From an uncultured Mycoplasmatota bacterium (lineage in GTDB: Bacteria > Bacillota_I > Bacilli_A > RF39 > UBA660), in assembly GCA_900554315.1 (NCBI GenBank), contig USGP01000002.1, forward strand, positions 30,422-94,421: 64,000 nt of DNA. Direction: 5' to 3'. Each line of letters begins with the position of its first letter. The stretch's first letter is position 1. The position numbers and the translations under genes were made by a program. The notes under the pieces are model-generated. The model was given only the letters and a program-made list of their open reading frames with translations. It was not told the origin of the DNA and searched no databases. Shown here one piece after another: positions 29,893 through 40,244 of this stretch.

Positions 29893-31360
29893 CTTCTTGT
29901 TCATTTAAAGGTCTCATCAATGGAAATAAGATAACATCCTTAATGTTTTGAGAGTTAGTTAATAACTGAACAACACGGTCAATTCCCATACCCCATCCAC
30001 TAATTGGAGGCATACCACATTCCATAGCAGAGATATAATCATGATCCATTGGCATAGCTTCTTCGTCTCCTTGTGCTTTTAATTTAGCTTGTTCCTCCAA
30101 ACGACGAGCTTGTTCTTGTGGATCAACAAGTTCAGAATAAGCATTAATAATTTCAGCACCATTAATAACCAATTGGAAACGATCAGTAATTGTAGGATCA
30201 TCATCATTAGCCCTCGCAAGTGGACTTAAACTAATTGGGTGTTCTGTTAAGAAAATTGGATTAACAATATGTACTCTAGCAACCTTCTTATACAATTGAT
30301 CAACTAAATTACCATATCCCAAATTTTCTAATGGAGTTTCACTGTCAATTTCAATATGATCTTCCTTAATTTTTTCTAACAATTTTTCCTTTGTATTATA
30401 AACTTTGATATCAATATCACTATAACGCAAAATTAAATCTCTAAAACTTACAGCTTCCCATTCTCCACTTAAATCAACCTCTTTATCACCAATAGTAATA
30501 GTCAAAGTACCAAAAAGTTTCATAATAATTGATTGAAGCATTTCTCTTAAAAATTTCATATTATCTTTGTAATTATAATAAGCAGCATAACCTTCAATCA
30601 TAGTAAAATCTTGTAAATGAGTTGCATCAATTCCTTCATTTCTAAAACATCTACCAAGTTCAAATACTTTAGTAAATCCACCTACAACAGCACGTTTTAA
30701 ATAAGTTTCAGGAGCAATTCTCAAATACAAATCAATATCTAATGCATTATGATGAGTAATGAAAGGTTTAGCAGTAGCCCCACTAGCTTTATTATTCAAA
30801 ATAGGTGTTTCAATTTCAATATATCCAGCTTCATCCAAATAATTTCTAATTTCACGGATAAAACGACTTCTAAATAAAAATCTTTGTTTAGACTCGTCAT
30901 TCATAATCAAATCTAAATATCTTTGACGATAAATAGTTTCTACATCTTCCACACCATGAAATTTTTCTGGTAATGGTTTTAAAGCCTTACCCAAGAAAGT
31001 AATACTATTAGCACGGATTGTTTTTTCACCAGTGTGAGTAGTAAAAGTCTCTCCTTCTACACCAATAAAATCACCAATATCATAATTTGTCTTAAAATCT
31101 TGATAAGCTTCTTCTCCAACCATATCTAATTTAACAGAAATTTGAATTTTTCCTTTAATATCTCCAATAGTTAAAAAACTCATCTTTCCCATTTTACGCA
31201 TTAAAATAATACGTCCTGCAACACGAACTCCTGTAACACCATCCTCTAACTTACTAGCATCACAAAGTTCATAATTAACCTCATATCTCTCAGGATATGG
31301 ATTCTTAATATTTTTTAATTTTTCTCTTCTTACTTCTTCTTGTTGACTTAACTCTCGCAT
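29879..31360 (-). CDS. lysS: Lysyl-tRNA synthetase (class II)
   Basis: A 493-residue enzyme with an N-terminal OB-fold anticodon domain (RVAGRIILMRKMGKMSF) and a class II catalytic core: motif 1 around FIREIRNYLDEAGYIEIETP, motif 2 in FELGRCFRNEGIDATH, and motif 3 in GWGMGIDRVVQLL. An AGGAG site lies within the end of the upstream RDD gene, which it overlaps by 13 bases. The dusB-RDD-lysS run is compact and probably one transcript; B. subtilis has dusB-lysS without the RDD gene. Confidence 0.98.
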   Translation of the reverse strand: MRELSQQEEVRREKLKNIKNPYPERYEVNYELCDASKLEDGVTGVRVAGRIILMRKMGKMSFLTIGDIKGKIQISVKLDMVGEEAYQDFKTNYDIGDFIGVEGETFTTHTGEKTIRANSITFLGKALKPLPEKFHGVEDVETIYRQRYLDLIMNDESKQRFLFRSRFIREIRNYLDEAGYIEIETPILNNKASGATAKPFITHHNALDIDLYLRIAPETYLKRAVVGGFTKVFELGRCFRNEGIDATHLQDFTMIEGYAAYYNYKDNMKFLREMLQSIIMKLFGTLTITIGDKEVDLSGEWEAVSFRDLILRYSDIDIKVYNTKEKLLEKIKEDHIEIDSETPLENLGYGNLVDQLYKKVARVHIVNPIFLTEHPISLSPLARANDDDPTITDRFQLVINGAEIINAYSELVDPQEQARRLEEQAKLKAQGDEEAMPMDHDYISAMECGMPPISGWGMGIDRVVQLLTNSQNIKDVILFPLMRPLNEQEEDSE

Positions 31361-32074
31361 GTTTCCATCTCCTTTACTTTATCACACTTAACAACATCAG
31401 TATGAGCAATCACGTCATGTATACCACGACTCTTTTCTCCAAACATAACCATAAAACCACTTATAATAAGAATTAAATATTGAAACATTCCAATAATTCC
31501 TGCCCCATAAAAATAAGCATTTTGATTAGTAAATAACAAAATTGCAAAACTAATCATATTGATAAGTATAGAATTAATAATCATTGATCTAAAAATCATT
31601 TGATTCATAGACAAATCTTTATCGTCTTGATCAACCACTTTAATCTTTAACAATTGTTTACCTAAAGTTTGACCATTGTTTTTCAATTGAAAAACAACAA
31701 AATATAAGATATTTAAAAATATAGTTATTAAAGAAAGAATTCCTTGCTTTCTAGCCATCTCATAACTAATACTTATACTTTGAGTTGTATATTCATCAAT
31801 GCTAATCTTATTATTCATATAATCTTCTACAACTTCAACACTAGAATCATTCAATTTGTTAATAGAATCCATATCCAAAAAAGGATAAGCAATAAGAGAA
31901 GCTACCATAGATACAATAAAAACATCTAAAATAAATGCAACAATTCTTTGAACAAATAAAGCCTTCTCTACAACAGGTTTTTTCTTAACCTTATGAACAG
32001 TAGATTTCTGCTTTTCCCTTTTTGTTTCATCCTTCTTTTCTTTCTCTTCTACAATAGAAGCCTCTTGTACTTTT

Positions 32075-32088
<14 letters not shown>
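31348..32088 (-). CDS. RDD-family membrane protein
   Basis: A 246-residue integral membrane protein with a charged Lys/Glu-rich N-terminal tail (about 1-45). The RDD signature follows at [26 protein letters not shown], with its Arg and Asp in the first span, and two or three further spans. The [17 protein letters not shown] segment is also typical of the domain. RDD proteins are poorly understood; some act in ion or compatible-solute transport. It overlaps lysS by 13 bases and dusB by 14 bases, so it is translationally coupled to both. Confidence 0.85.
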
Positions 32089-33061
<973 letters not shown>

Positions 33062-33107
33062 TAAATCACCACCACGTTTATTGCAAAAACTAATATATCA
33101 TAGAAAC

Positions 33108-33133
33108 AAAAAAAAGAAAAGAAAGTCTTTTCT
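33108..33133 (-). terminator. mscL terminator
   Basis: AGAAAAGA/TCTTTTCT 8-bp stem (33115-33133) with a 3-base loop and a U-run. Confidence 0.85.
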
Positions 33134-33150
33134 ATAGAATACATACAAAT

Positions 33151-33588
33151 TTAACTTTTCTTTTGTTCTTTTAGCAAATCACGAATCTCTTCTAATAACA
33201 ATACATCTTCAGACTTTTCTTTATCAGAAGTTTTAGAATCGTTTTTTCTTTTAAATTTTTCTAATACTTTTATCATAATAAAAATAGAAAAAGAAATAAT
33301 TAAAAAATCTACAATAGCTTGTAAAAAAGACCCATAGGCAACAACCGCACTACCTACTGTAAATTTTAATTTACTAAAATCTAATCCACCTAACAACACA
33401 CCAATCAAAGGCATTAACATATCCTGAACTAAACTAGTAACAATCTTACCAAAAGCACCACCAATAATAACCCCGACCGCCATATCAACAACATTACCTC
33501 TAGAAATAAATTTTTTAAATTCACCAGCACCCTCTTTTAATTTTTTTATTTCTTCTTTTTCACTCACATCTAATACTACTTTTTTCAT
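33151..33588 (-). CDS. mscL: Large-conductance mechanosensitive channel
   Basis: A 145-residue homopentameric tension-gated channel protecting against hypo-osmotic shock. The pore helix follows the [33 protein letters not shown] consensus, with the Gly-Ala packing of TM1. TM2 is at about residues 85-112 and a charged C-terminal helix follows. It carries an N-terminal extension of about 20 residues ([20 protein letters not shown]) relative to most MscL. It occupies the place of coaX/hslO downstream of ftsH. Confidence 0.96.
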   Translation of the reverse strand: MKKVVLDVSEKEEIKKLKEGAGEFKKFISRGNVVDMAVGVIIGGAFGKIVTSLVQDMLMPLIGVLLGGLDFSKLKFTVGSAVVAYGSFLQAIVDFLIISFSIFIMIKVLEKFKRKNDSKTSDKEKSEDVLLLEEIRDLLKEQKKS

Positions 33589-33619
33589 ACTACACCTCTT
33601 ATACTAATAAGTATAACAT

Positions 33620-33653
33620 AAAAAAAGAAGCAAATTAATTATTTATTTGCTTC
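33620..33653 (-). terminator. ftsH terminator
   Basis: GAAGCAAAT/ATTTGCTTC 9-bp stem (33627-33653) with a 9-base loop and seven U. Confidence 0.9.
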
Positions 33654-35621
33654 ATCTAATTCTTGTAATAATTCCGCTTTGGTCATTTTAGAATAACCTT
33701 TAACACCTTTTTCTTTTGCAATCTCTCTCAATTTAGTAACAGACATTTCTTCATAATTAGTATCATCATCTTCTTCTGGCATCTTACCATTCTCAACTAA
33801 ATAATCAATCTGTTCTTTTGTAAGAGTTTCATATTCTAATAAGGTATTAGCAATAAGCTCTAACAAATCCCTATTTTTCTTAATAATATCTTTAGCTTTA
33901 TCATGACATGTATTAATGATTTTACGCATCTCCATATCAATTTCATTAGCAACTTCATTAGAAAAATGTTGAGGTTTATTATAATCTCTTCCTAAGAAGA
34001 CACTACCACTTTGTTGCTCAAATTGTAATGGTCCTAAATCACTCATACCATATTCAGTAACCATTGCTCTTGCAATCTTAGTAGCTTTTTCAAAGTCATT
34101 ATGTGCACCTGTAGTAATTTCTCCAAAAACAATTTCCTCAGCAGAACGACCACCAAGAAGACCTGTAATTTCTTCTAATAAGTCTGTCTTAGTAGAACAC
34201 ATTTTCTCTTCACTAGGAACCATCATATTATATCCACCGGCAGAGCCTCTTGGAATAATAGTAACTTTTTGAACATCACTAGCATTACTTAATTTTAATC
34301 CAATAACAGCATGTCCTGCTTCATGGAAAGCAACCAATTTACGATCATTTTCACTATATTTATGGGATGTTTTAGCAGGTCCCATAAGAACTCTGTCTGT
34401 TGCTTCATCAATCTCACTCATAGTAATTTTATCTTTATTTCTACGTACAGCAAGTAAAGCTGCTTCATTAAGTAAGTTTTCAAGATCCGCACCACTAAAT
34501 CCTGGAGTACGTTTTGCTAAATTACTTAAAGTAACATTGTCAGCTAAAATCTTGTTTTTAGCATGAACAGCTAAAATTTCTTCACGGCCTTTTACATCAG
34601 GTAAATTAACAGTAATCTGACGATCAAATCTTCCTGGACGCAATAAAGCTGGATCCAAAACATCAGGTCTGTTAGTAGCAGCTATGATAATAATACCTTC
34701 ATTAGCGCCAAATCCATCCATCTCAGTAAGTAACTGATTTAATGTTTGTTCGCGTTCATCATGACCTCCACCTAAACCAGTACCACGTTGACGTCCAACA
34801 GCGTCAATTTCATCAATAAAAATTAAACAAGGAGCATTTCTTTTTGCCTGTTGGAACATATCACGAACACGACTTGCACCAACACCAACAAATAACTCAA
34901 CAAAATCAGAACCACTAATAAAGTAAAATGGAACATTAGCTTCACCAGCAACTGCTTTAGCTAATAAAGTTTTACCAGTTCCGGGAGGACCAAAAAGTAA
35001 AACACCTTTTGGAATTCTAGCTCCTAATTTTTGAAACTTTTTAGGATTTTTCAAAAAGTCAATCAACTCTTTAACTTCTTCTTTTTCCTCTTTTAAACCA
35101 GCAACATCTTTAAATGTTACCTTATTAGCATCAGTATTTAACCTTGCTTTACTCTTTCCAAAATCCATAGAGCTCTTATTTCCAGCCATTTGTCTACTAA
35201 AGAAGAAGAAAGCAAAACCAATTAATAATACAAAAGGTAATACATTAATCAATAGAAGCCAGAAAGAAGAAGAATCAGGATCAGGTTCAGACTCTAACTT
35301 GAAATTTTGAGTTTCACTAGCATTAACTATCTTTTTCATGACCTCATCACTTAAAGGTAAACGAGCAAAGAAAGTTTCGTTTTTCTTATAGTCTTCCAAA
35401 GTACCTCTTACTTCATAAGTATAAGCACTTCCTCTTGCCGTAATTTGAACTTCTTTAATATGTTTCTCATTTAACTCTGTCATAAATTCATCATAAGTTA
35501 ACACATTAACATCATTATTCATAACATTAACTACATAGAAAACTCCAAGCATAATTAATGCTAAGAATAAATATGGCAATAAACCTTTTTTTATTGTTTT
35601 TTTATCTATTGTTTTGTTCAC
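33639..35621 (-). CDS. ftsH: ATP-dependent zinc metalloprotease FtsH with extra C-terminal helix-extension-helix domain
   Basis: Membrane AAA protease of 660 residues. Two membrane spans (about 14-34 and 120-141) flank the external domain. The AAA module has Walker A GPPGTGKT (211-218) and the [14 protein letters not shown] segment. The protease domain has HEAGH (433-437). After the normal end, residues about 623-660 form an added domain ([20 protein letters not shown], then [12 protein letters not shown]) that resembles the Rho N-terminal/SAP-like fold. That fusion is unusual for FtsH. It lies 12 bases after tilS as in many Bacillota, but hpt is missing between them. Confidence 0.97.
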   Translation of the reverse strand: MNKTIDKKTIKKGLLPYLFLALIMLGVFYVVNVMNNDVNVLTYDEFMTELNEKHIKEVQITARGSAYTYEVRGTLEDYKKNETFFARLPLSDEVMKKIVNASETQNFKLESEPDPDSSSFWLLLINVLPFVLLIGFAFFFFSRQMAGNKSSMDFGKSKARLNTDANKVTFKDVAGLKEEKEEVKELIDFLKNPKKFQKLGARIPKGVLLFGPPGTGKTLLAKAVAGEANVPFYFISGSDFVELFVGVGASRVRDMFQQAKRNAPCLIFIDEIDAVGRQRGTGLGGGHDEREQTLNQLLTEMDGFGANEGIIIIAATNRPDVLDPALLRPGRFDRQITVNLPDVKGREEILAVHAKNKILADNVTLSNLAKRTPGFSGADLENLLNEAALLAVRRNKDKITMSEIDEATDRVLMGPAKTSHKYSENDRKLVAFHEAGHAVIGLKLSNASDVQKVTIIPRGSAGGYNMMVPSEEKMCSTKTDLLEEITGLLGGRSAEEIVFGEITTGAHNDFEKATKIARAMVTEYGMSDLGPLQFEQQSGSVFLGRDYNKPQHFSNEVANEIDMEMRKIINTCHDKAKDIIKKNRDLLELIANTLLEYETLTKEQIDYLVENGKMPEEDDDTNYEEMSVTKLREIAKEKGVKGYSKMTKAELLQELDEANK

Positions 35622-35633
35622 AATATTTCCTCC

Positions 35634-36944
35634 TTAACTATATCTCAATATTATATCATACTTTTCTGATTTTTTCTTATCATATTTAGATTTTTTTAGC
35701 CCAGGAAGCCATACTACAACGCCTTTTGCATCTACAACAACTGGCCATAAATCCCTATCTTCAAGTTTGACTTTTTTATCAATAAAGATATCCTTGATTT
35801 TTTTAGTACCATTACCTTTAATTGACATTCTATCTCCAAATCTTCTTGTTCTAACAGTTAATGGTAAACTAATTTCTGAACTAAGTAAACGACAAGTATC
35901 ATTACCACTACCTTCTAATTCTTCTAGTTGCTCAATAACATGATGATTAGGTAATTCCACATACTTAGAAAGTTCTACTTCATAAGTTGTAATTTCATTT
36001 GTCACTTTTTTCAATTCTAAATCATTATAAGTTTTAGTAGCAATAACTTCGTTAGGTAAATTAACAAAAGCATTTGCTCTATTACTATATATTAAATTTA
36101 ATAAAAGTTCAATATGTTTATCATTAATTAAAATTAAATCATCCTGATAATAATCATTCATCATATAATATAATACTTCTTTTTGAATAAAAGAATCCAA
36201 CTCTTTAAAGGCAGAAATATCTAAAATATTTTTATGAATGACCTTTTTTAAGGCCTTATCTCTTTCATGTTCAATAAACTGATTAGCCTCATTTAAAACC
36301 GTACTAAATTTCAAATATTTTAAATGAACATTAGAATCTTCCTCTTTTAAAAACGGTAAAATGTATTTACGATAACGATTTCTAGTATATTTATCCTTAG
36401 CGTTAGAATCATCAATATAATACATAACATGATGCTTTTTATCATAATCTTCTAATTCCTGTTTTGTAAAAGAAAGAAGTGGTCTAACAATTTGATATCC
36501 ATCCATATCAACAATCTTTTTAAATCCGCTATATCCATTTAAATTAGAACCACGAGTAATACGCATTAAAATAGTTTCAATTAAATCATCTCCATGATGT
36601 GCAGTCATCAAATATTGAGCATGATATTTTCTAACCACTTCTTCAAAGAAATGATAGCGAATATTTCGTGCTTCATTATGAAAATTATCATCACCATATT
36701 CAGTGATCATCATACACTCAAACATAATATTATGTTTTTGACAATAATTACGAATATATTCCTCTTCCTGTACACTCTGTGCACGCAAATTATGATTAAC
36801 ATGAGCAACAATCAAACTTAAGGAATACTTTTCTCTTATACGTAAAAGCATATCAACTAAAGCCATAGAATCAGGTCCTGCTGAACAACCAATTACAATA
36901 ATATCATTTTTATGAAAATGAAAACAATCTTCTATAGACATCAT
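35634..36944 (-). CDS. tilS: tRNA(Ile)-lysidine synthase
   Basis: It modifies the AUA-reading tRNA-Ile anticodon with lysine. The ATP-binding P-loop CSAGPDSMALV (a variant of SGGxDS) is near residue 22, followed by VAHVNHNLRAQS and TAHHGDDLIETILMRITRG. The C-terminal substrate domain ends in a TilS_C-like segment. I start at the ATG at 36944, preceded by GGAGG with 8 bases; length is 436 residues. It is grouped with divIC and ftsH as in B. subtilis, but spoIIE and yabR are absent. Confidence 0.95.
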   Translation of the reverse strand: MMSIEDCFHFHKNDIIVIGCSAGPDSMALVDMLLRIREKYSLSLIVAHVNHNLRAQSVQEEEYIRNYCQKHNIMFECMMITEYGDDNFHNEARNIRYHFFEEVVRKYHAQYLMTAHHGDDLIETILMRITRGSNLNGYSGFKKIVDMDGYQIVRPLLSFTKQELEDYDKKHHVMYYIDDSNAKDKYTRNRYRKYILPFLKEEDSNVHLKYLKFSTVLNEANQFIEHERDKALKKVIHKNILDISAFKELDSFIQKEVLYYMMNDYYQDDLILINDKHIELLLNLIYSNRANAFVNLPNEVIATKTYNDLELKKVTNEITTYEVELSKYVELPNHHVIEQLEELEGSGNDTCRLLSSEISLPLTVRTRRFGDRMSIKGNGTKKIKDIFIDKKVKLEDRDLWPVVVDAKGVVVWLPGLKKSKYDKKKSEKYDIILRYS

Positions 36945-36988
36945 AAATATTACCTCCTTTATCAATCTCAGAAAAAAAGAAAACCCCT

Positions 36989-37288
36989 TTACTCTTCAGG
37001 AATTTTCAATATAAATTCTCCATCTTTAGAATAAAGATATTTTTCTCTAGCATACCTAGCAATATAATCAGGATTTTGAAGTTTGTTAGCATCTACTTTC
37101 AATTTTTTTTCCTTATTTTTTAAAGATATCAATTCTTTCTCTAATTTTGCTTTTTCCTGATATTTATCATAAATTTCAACCCAATATTTTCCAATTGTAA
37201 ACGTTGTGACTACAATAACAATTACGGAAGAAAGTCCCAAAAAGAGCATTCTTCTACGCCTTTTCGTCTTTGCTTTAGACTTTGCCAT
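36989..37288 (-). CDS. divIC: Septum formation initiator DivIC/FtsB-like
   Basis: A 99-residue bitopic division protein. It has a basic cytoplasmic tail (KSKAKTKRRRR), one membrane span (about residues 14-34) and an external coiled coil (YQEKAKLEKELISLKNKEKKL). The C-terminal NPDYIARYAREKYLYSKDGEFIL block is characteristic of the DivIC/FtsB family. The ATG at 37288 follows AGGTGA. The yabP-yabQ-divIC order matches B. subtilis. Confidence 0.93.
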   Translation of the reverse strand: MAKSKAKTKRRRRMLFLGLSSVIVIVVTTFTIGKYWVEIYDKYQEKAKLEKELISLKNKEKKLKVDANKLQNPDYIARYAREKYLYSKDGEFILKIPEE

Positions 37289-37351
37289 GCAATCACCTAC
37301 TCTTTCACAATAAATTATAGACCACTTTAAAGTATAGAGCAAGAATCCCTC

Positions 37352-37378
37352 AAAAAAAATAAAAAGTTTACACTTTTT
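37352..37378 (-). terminator. Terminator after yabQ
   Basis: AAAAAGT/ACTTTTT stem (37361-37378) with a 4-base loop and a U-run; separates yabPQ from divIC. Confidence 0.75.
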
Positions 37379-37652
37379 ATTTACGTATTTTCTTTAAAAT
37401 AGGAAAAGAAAGATAAAATCCTAAAAATAAAACAAGATAAAAATAAATATGTATAATACCTTGATTAATAATCCTTATAATTAAAAAATATAGTAAAGCC
37501 ATATCTAACAAAAACAAAAATGTAAAAAACACTTGTAACACTTTTTTCTTTGAAAAAAGAAGAGAATAATGAAAATTAATTAATAAAGAAAATAATATAC
37601 CATAGAGAAAAGAAAAAATTAAGGATATAATTTGAATCTTTAAATTCATCAT
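37377..37652 (-). CDS. yabQ: YabQ-like sporulation membrane protein
   Basis: A 91-residue protein that is almost entirely hydrophobic, with three likely membrane spans (about 5-26, 41-63 and 66-83) and a basic end (KKIRK). Sequence alone would not name it; position does: its ATG overlaps the yabP stop and it precedes divIC, exactly where B. subtilis has yabQ, needed for spore cortex formation. It is shorter than B. subtilis YabQ, missing the C-terminal hydrophilic region. Confidence 0.8.
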   Translation of the reverse strand: MMNLKIQIISLIFSFLYGILFSLLINFHYSLLFSKKKVLQVFFTFLFLLDMALLYFLIIRIINQGIIHIYFYLVLFLGFYLSFPILKKIRK

Positions 37653-37936
37653 TTAAATAAACGATTAAAAATACTATTTTCCTTCTCTTTTTTTACTTCC
37701 TCAATGTATTGAATACTTTGTATAAGCCCTTTAATAGAAACATTTCCCTGCATAGTATCTAACTTTATAAGTTCCAAACCTTCACCCTTTATCATAATAA
37801 AACCCATAATAGTATCCAAAAGAAATTGTTCATTATCAAAGTTTTCTATCTTTTTTACACCAGTGATTACTAAATTCTTTCTTTCTAATAAACTAATTCC
37901 ATGATTATAATTATTAATAGTATCTTGTTTATCCAT
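37649..37936 (-). CDS. yabP: YabP-family sporulation protein
   Basis: A 95-residue soluble protein with the YabP/YqfC beta-rich pattern: ERKNLVITGVKKIENFDNEQFLLDT, then a GFIMIKGEGLELIKLDTMQGNVSIKGLI stretch. In B. subtilis YabP is made in the mother cell and is needed for spore assembly. A GGAGG site precedes the ATG. Its stop overlaps the yabQ start (ATGA), indicating coupling. Confidence 0.9.
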   Translation of the reverse strand: MDKQDTINNYNHGISLLERKNLVITGVKKIENFDNEQFLLDTIMGFIMIKGEGLELIKLDTMQGNVSIKGLIQSIQYIEEVKKEKENSIFNRLFK

Positions 37937-37981
37937 AAAATTCCTCCTGATAAATAATATGAAAAAAACAGTAAAATATGC

Positions 37982-38006
37982 AAAAAAAAAGATGCTAACG
38001 CATCTT
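37982..38006 (-). terminator. spoVG terminator
   Basis: AAGATGC/GCATCTT 7-bp stem (37989-38006), 4-base loop, nine-U run. Confidence 0.92.
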
Positions 38007-38283
38007 ACTCTTCTCCTTCAGTTGGATCTTCAGCTTTTTCATAAGCATCTAAAATTGCTTCTTCAAACATAGCTCTAACTTCTGGATTGATTGGGTGAGC
38101 AACATCACGGTAACCACCAGTAGCTGTCTTTCGGCTAGGCATAGCTATAAATAGACCGTTGTCTCCATCAATAATACGAATATCATGTACTGCAAAGCTA
38201 TCATCTAATAATACTGAAGCAATACCCTTCATACGAGATCCTTCCTTATTAATTTTGCGTACATTTACAGATGTAATTTTCAT
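38005..38283 (-). CDS. spoVG: SpoVG RNA/DNA-binding regulator
   Basis: A 92-residue protein with the highly conserved sequence SVNVRKINKEGSRMKGIASV, then DDSFAVHDIRII and GLFIAMPSRK, and HPINPEVRAMFEEAIL. SpoVG proteins bind nucleic acids and influence sporulation, capsule and virulence genes in different Bacillota. A GGGAGGA site precedes the ATG. The gene follows veg in the same direction with a terminator after it. Confidence 0.97.
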   Translation of the reverse strand: MKITSVNVRKINKEGSRMKGIASVLLDDSFAVHDIRIIDGDNGLFIAMPSRKTATGGYRDVAHPINPEVRAMFEEAILDAYEKAEDPTEGEE

Positions 38284-38377
38284 GTAATATTCCTCCCTCT
38301 TAAAGTATTACACTTTATACCTTAATTCTATAATAAATATGGGAAAAATGCAATATATTTTACATTTTCAAAGAGGT

Positions 38378-38590
38378 TTAATGCAAAATTTCCAAACTTT
38401 GAGTCAAAATGTCACTATAACTAAAAGATTTTATTACTTTATCATCAGATAAAATAGTAAAAATAGAAGGATAAAGATTAGTAATTACACCACGAAACTC
38501 ATCAATTTGATTTCTAGCTCCATGAAACCTAAAAAAGCATGGTATCCCTTTATTCTGCATTACAACTTTTTTAACATTTTCAATCATCAT
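38378..38590 (-). CDS. veg: Veg-family protein
   Basis: A 70-residue protein with an Sm-like beta-barrel pattern (GIPCFFRFHGARNQIDEFRG, then VITNLYPSIFTILSD, ending YSDILTQSLEIL). Veg is highly expressed in B. subtilis and stimulates biofilm matrix genes by an unclear mechanism. Its ATG overlaps the yabG stop, so the two are coupled; the yabG-veg adjacency is conserved. A GGGG site lies 8 bases upstream. Confidence 0.92.
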   Translation of the reverse strand: MMIENVKKVVMQNKGIPCFFRFHGARNQIDEFRGVITNLYPSIFTILSDDKVIKSFSYSDILTQSLEILH

Positions 38591-39351
38591 CTTGGATACC
38601 CCACATACATCGTACCATTAGTAATAATACCTCCCATACCATCTTTACCATACTTAGTTTTTTCTAAAATAGAAATCAAATCAATACTTTTATTTCGATC
38701 GGACAAAGCTAATGACGTTGCTAAAATTGCAGGATCCAAAGCATGGATATTAATTCTTTTAGGACTAGAAGCAAAATTTGCTCCAGCCTTAATTAATTCT
38801 TCATAATTAGATTGACAAGCACCCGCCACAATAACTAATTTATCTTGACTCTTTTCATACTTTCTTGCTGCCTTTACGGCTTCTATAAAGTTCATTGAGT
38901 TTTGATAATCATTTCTATTTTTTCTTAAATAAGCATCATGTCCTGTTATAACGACAATATCTGGTTGATATTCTTCTAATAAATCAACAATTTTATATGG
39001 AATATCAATCTCAGGAACAGTAATTCCATTAGCTTTTACATTCATTTCACGATAAAATCGCATACACCTTTTTAAATAATCATTATCACCATCAATATGT
39101 AAAATTTTTCCAGGTAAATAAAAATATTGACTACGATCCATTTGAAAATCCCGCATATTCTTTTCTAAAATTAATTGATCAGTATCCTCCACTTTACTTG
39201 CCAATACTAAATCTGTAATTAAACTATCTGCATATAATCTTAAATCAACACCCTTTAAGAAAACTATATTACCTTCTATAGACATAATTTTGAAAACAAC
39301 ATCATGATTATGAGAAATTCTTGTAACATAATCTCCAACCTTAAATTTCAT
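38587..39351 (-). CDS. yabG: Sporulation-specific protease YabG
   Basis: A 254-residue peptidase of the U57 family which in B. subtilis processes spore coat proteins. The sequence has the N-terminal KVGDYVTRISHNHDVVFKI barrel, the ILHIDGDNDYLKRCMRFY segment, and PDIVVITGHDAYLRKN, then a VIVAGACQSNYEELIKAGANFASSPKRINIHALDP core with conserved Cys and His. The ATG at 39351 follows GGAGG; the frame open to 39426 lacks that support. It lies between rsmA and veg as in B. subtilis. Confidence 0.95.
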   Translation of the reverse strand: MKFKVGDYVTRISHNHDVVFKIMSIEGNIVFLKGVDLRLYADSLITDLVLASKVEDTDQLILEKNMRDFQMDRSQYFYLPGKILHIDGDNDYLKRCMRFYREMNVKANGITVPEIDIPYKIVDLLEEYQPDIVVITGHDAYLRKNRNDYQNSMNFIEAVKAARKYEKSQDKLVIVAGACQSNYEELIKAGANFASSPKRINIHALDPAILATSLALSDRNKSIDLISILEKTKYGKDGMGGIITNGTMYVGYPR

Positions 39352-39378
39352 AACATTCCTCCTTCCTAATTTTATGTC

Positions 39379-39397
39379 AAAAAAAAAGAAATATTCC
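39379..39397 (-). terminator. Weak terminator after rsmA
   Basis: A short AAGGA/TTCTT stem with a G-U pair is followed by nine U; the U-run is convincing, the stem is weak. Confidence 0.4.
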
Positions 39398-40201
39398 TTA
39401 AGATAATGCATTAGCAATCTCAACAAATATTTCTACAGATAATTGTTCAGCACGAACAGTTAAATCATAATGATGTAATTGCAAAACAGAAAGCACAACA
39501 TTCAAATCGTATTTTCTCAAATTATTACGCAAATTTTTTCTCTTAAACTGAAAACTATCTCTTACTAATTGAAAAAACAATGTCTGATTTTTTAATGGTA
39601 ATAAATTTTCTTTTTTAGTAAAAGAAATTACAACACTATCAACATTAGGTTCTGGAACAAATTCTTTTCTAGATACAAAAAACTCCTTTTTTGTATTATA
39701 AAAATAAGAAAGGAAAACACTAATCGAACCATATTCCCTACTTCCAGGTTTCGCTGAAAATCTATCGCCAACTTCTTTTTGTACCATCATACAAATTTTT
39801 TGAAAATCTAATTTACTTTCCATAATTTTCATCATAATAGGAGTAGTTATATAATAGGGAACATTACTAATAAAATACAAATTTTGATAAGTGTAATTTA
39901 ATAAATCATCTTTAATATTGCTTTCTAAAAAATCCTGAAATAATATTGTAACATTAGAATATTCATACAACTTTAAAGCAAGTTCTTCTTTTAAATCCGT
40001 ATCAATCTCATACGCTAAAACATTACCAGCACGTTTTGCCAATGCTTTTGTAAGAATAGCTCCTCCTGGACCAACTTCAACAACTAAATCATTTTTTGTC
40101 AAAGAGCAAACATCCGCAATTCGTTCTACTACAGACTCTCTTTTTAAAAAATTCTGTCCATATTTCTTTTTAAATTTAACATCATAATGTTCCACATCCA
40201 T
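39398..40201 (-). CDS. rsmA: 16S rRNA adenine dimethyltransferase A
   Basis: KsgA-type enzyme, 267 residues, that dimethylates two adjacent adenines at the 3' end of 16S rRNA. Motifs are KKYGQNFLKRESVV, VVEVGPGGAILTKALAKRA (SAM site) and the catalytic SNVPYYITTPIM segment. The ATG at 40201 follows GGTG. It normally follows rnmV; here the gene upstream is a signal peptidase, whose end it nearly touches. Confidence 0.97.
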   Translation of the reverse strand: MDVEHYDVKFKKKYGQNFLKRESVVERIADVCSLTKNDLVVEVGPGGAILTKALAKRAGNVLAYEIDTDLKEELALKLYEYSNVTILFQDFLESNIKDDLLNYTYQNLYFISNVPYYITTPIMMKIMESKLDFQKICMMVQKEVGDRFSAKPGSREYGSISVFLSYFYNTKKEFFVSRKEFVPEPNVDSVVISFTKKENLLPLKNQTLFFQLVRDSFQFKRKNLRNNLRKYDLNVVLSVLQLHHYDLTVRAEQLSVEIFVEIANALS

Positions 40202-40244
40202 CACCAATAAAACTATAACATAATAAAAAAAGAAAGACAATAAA

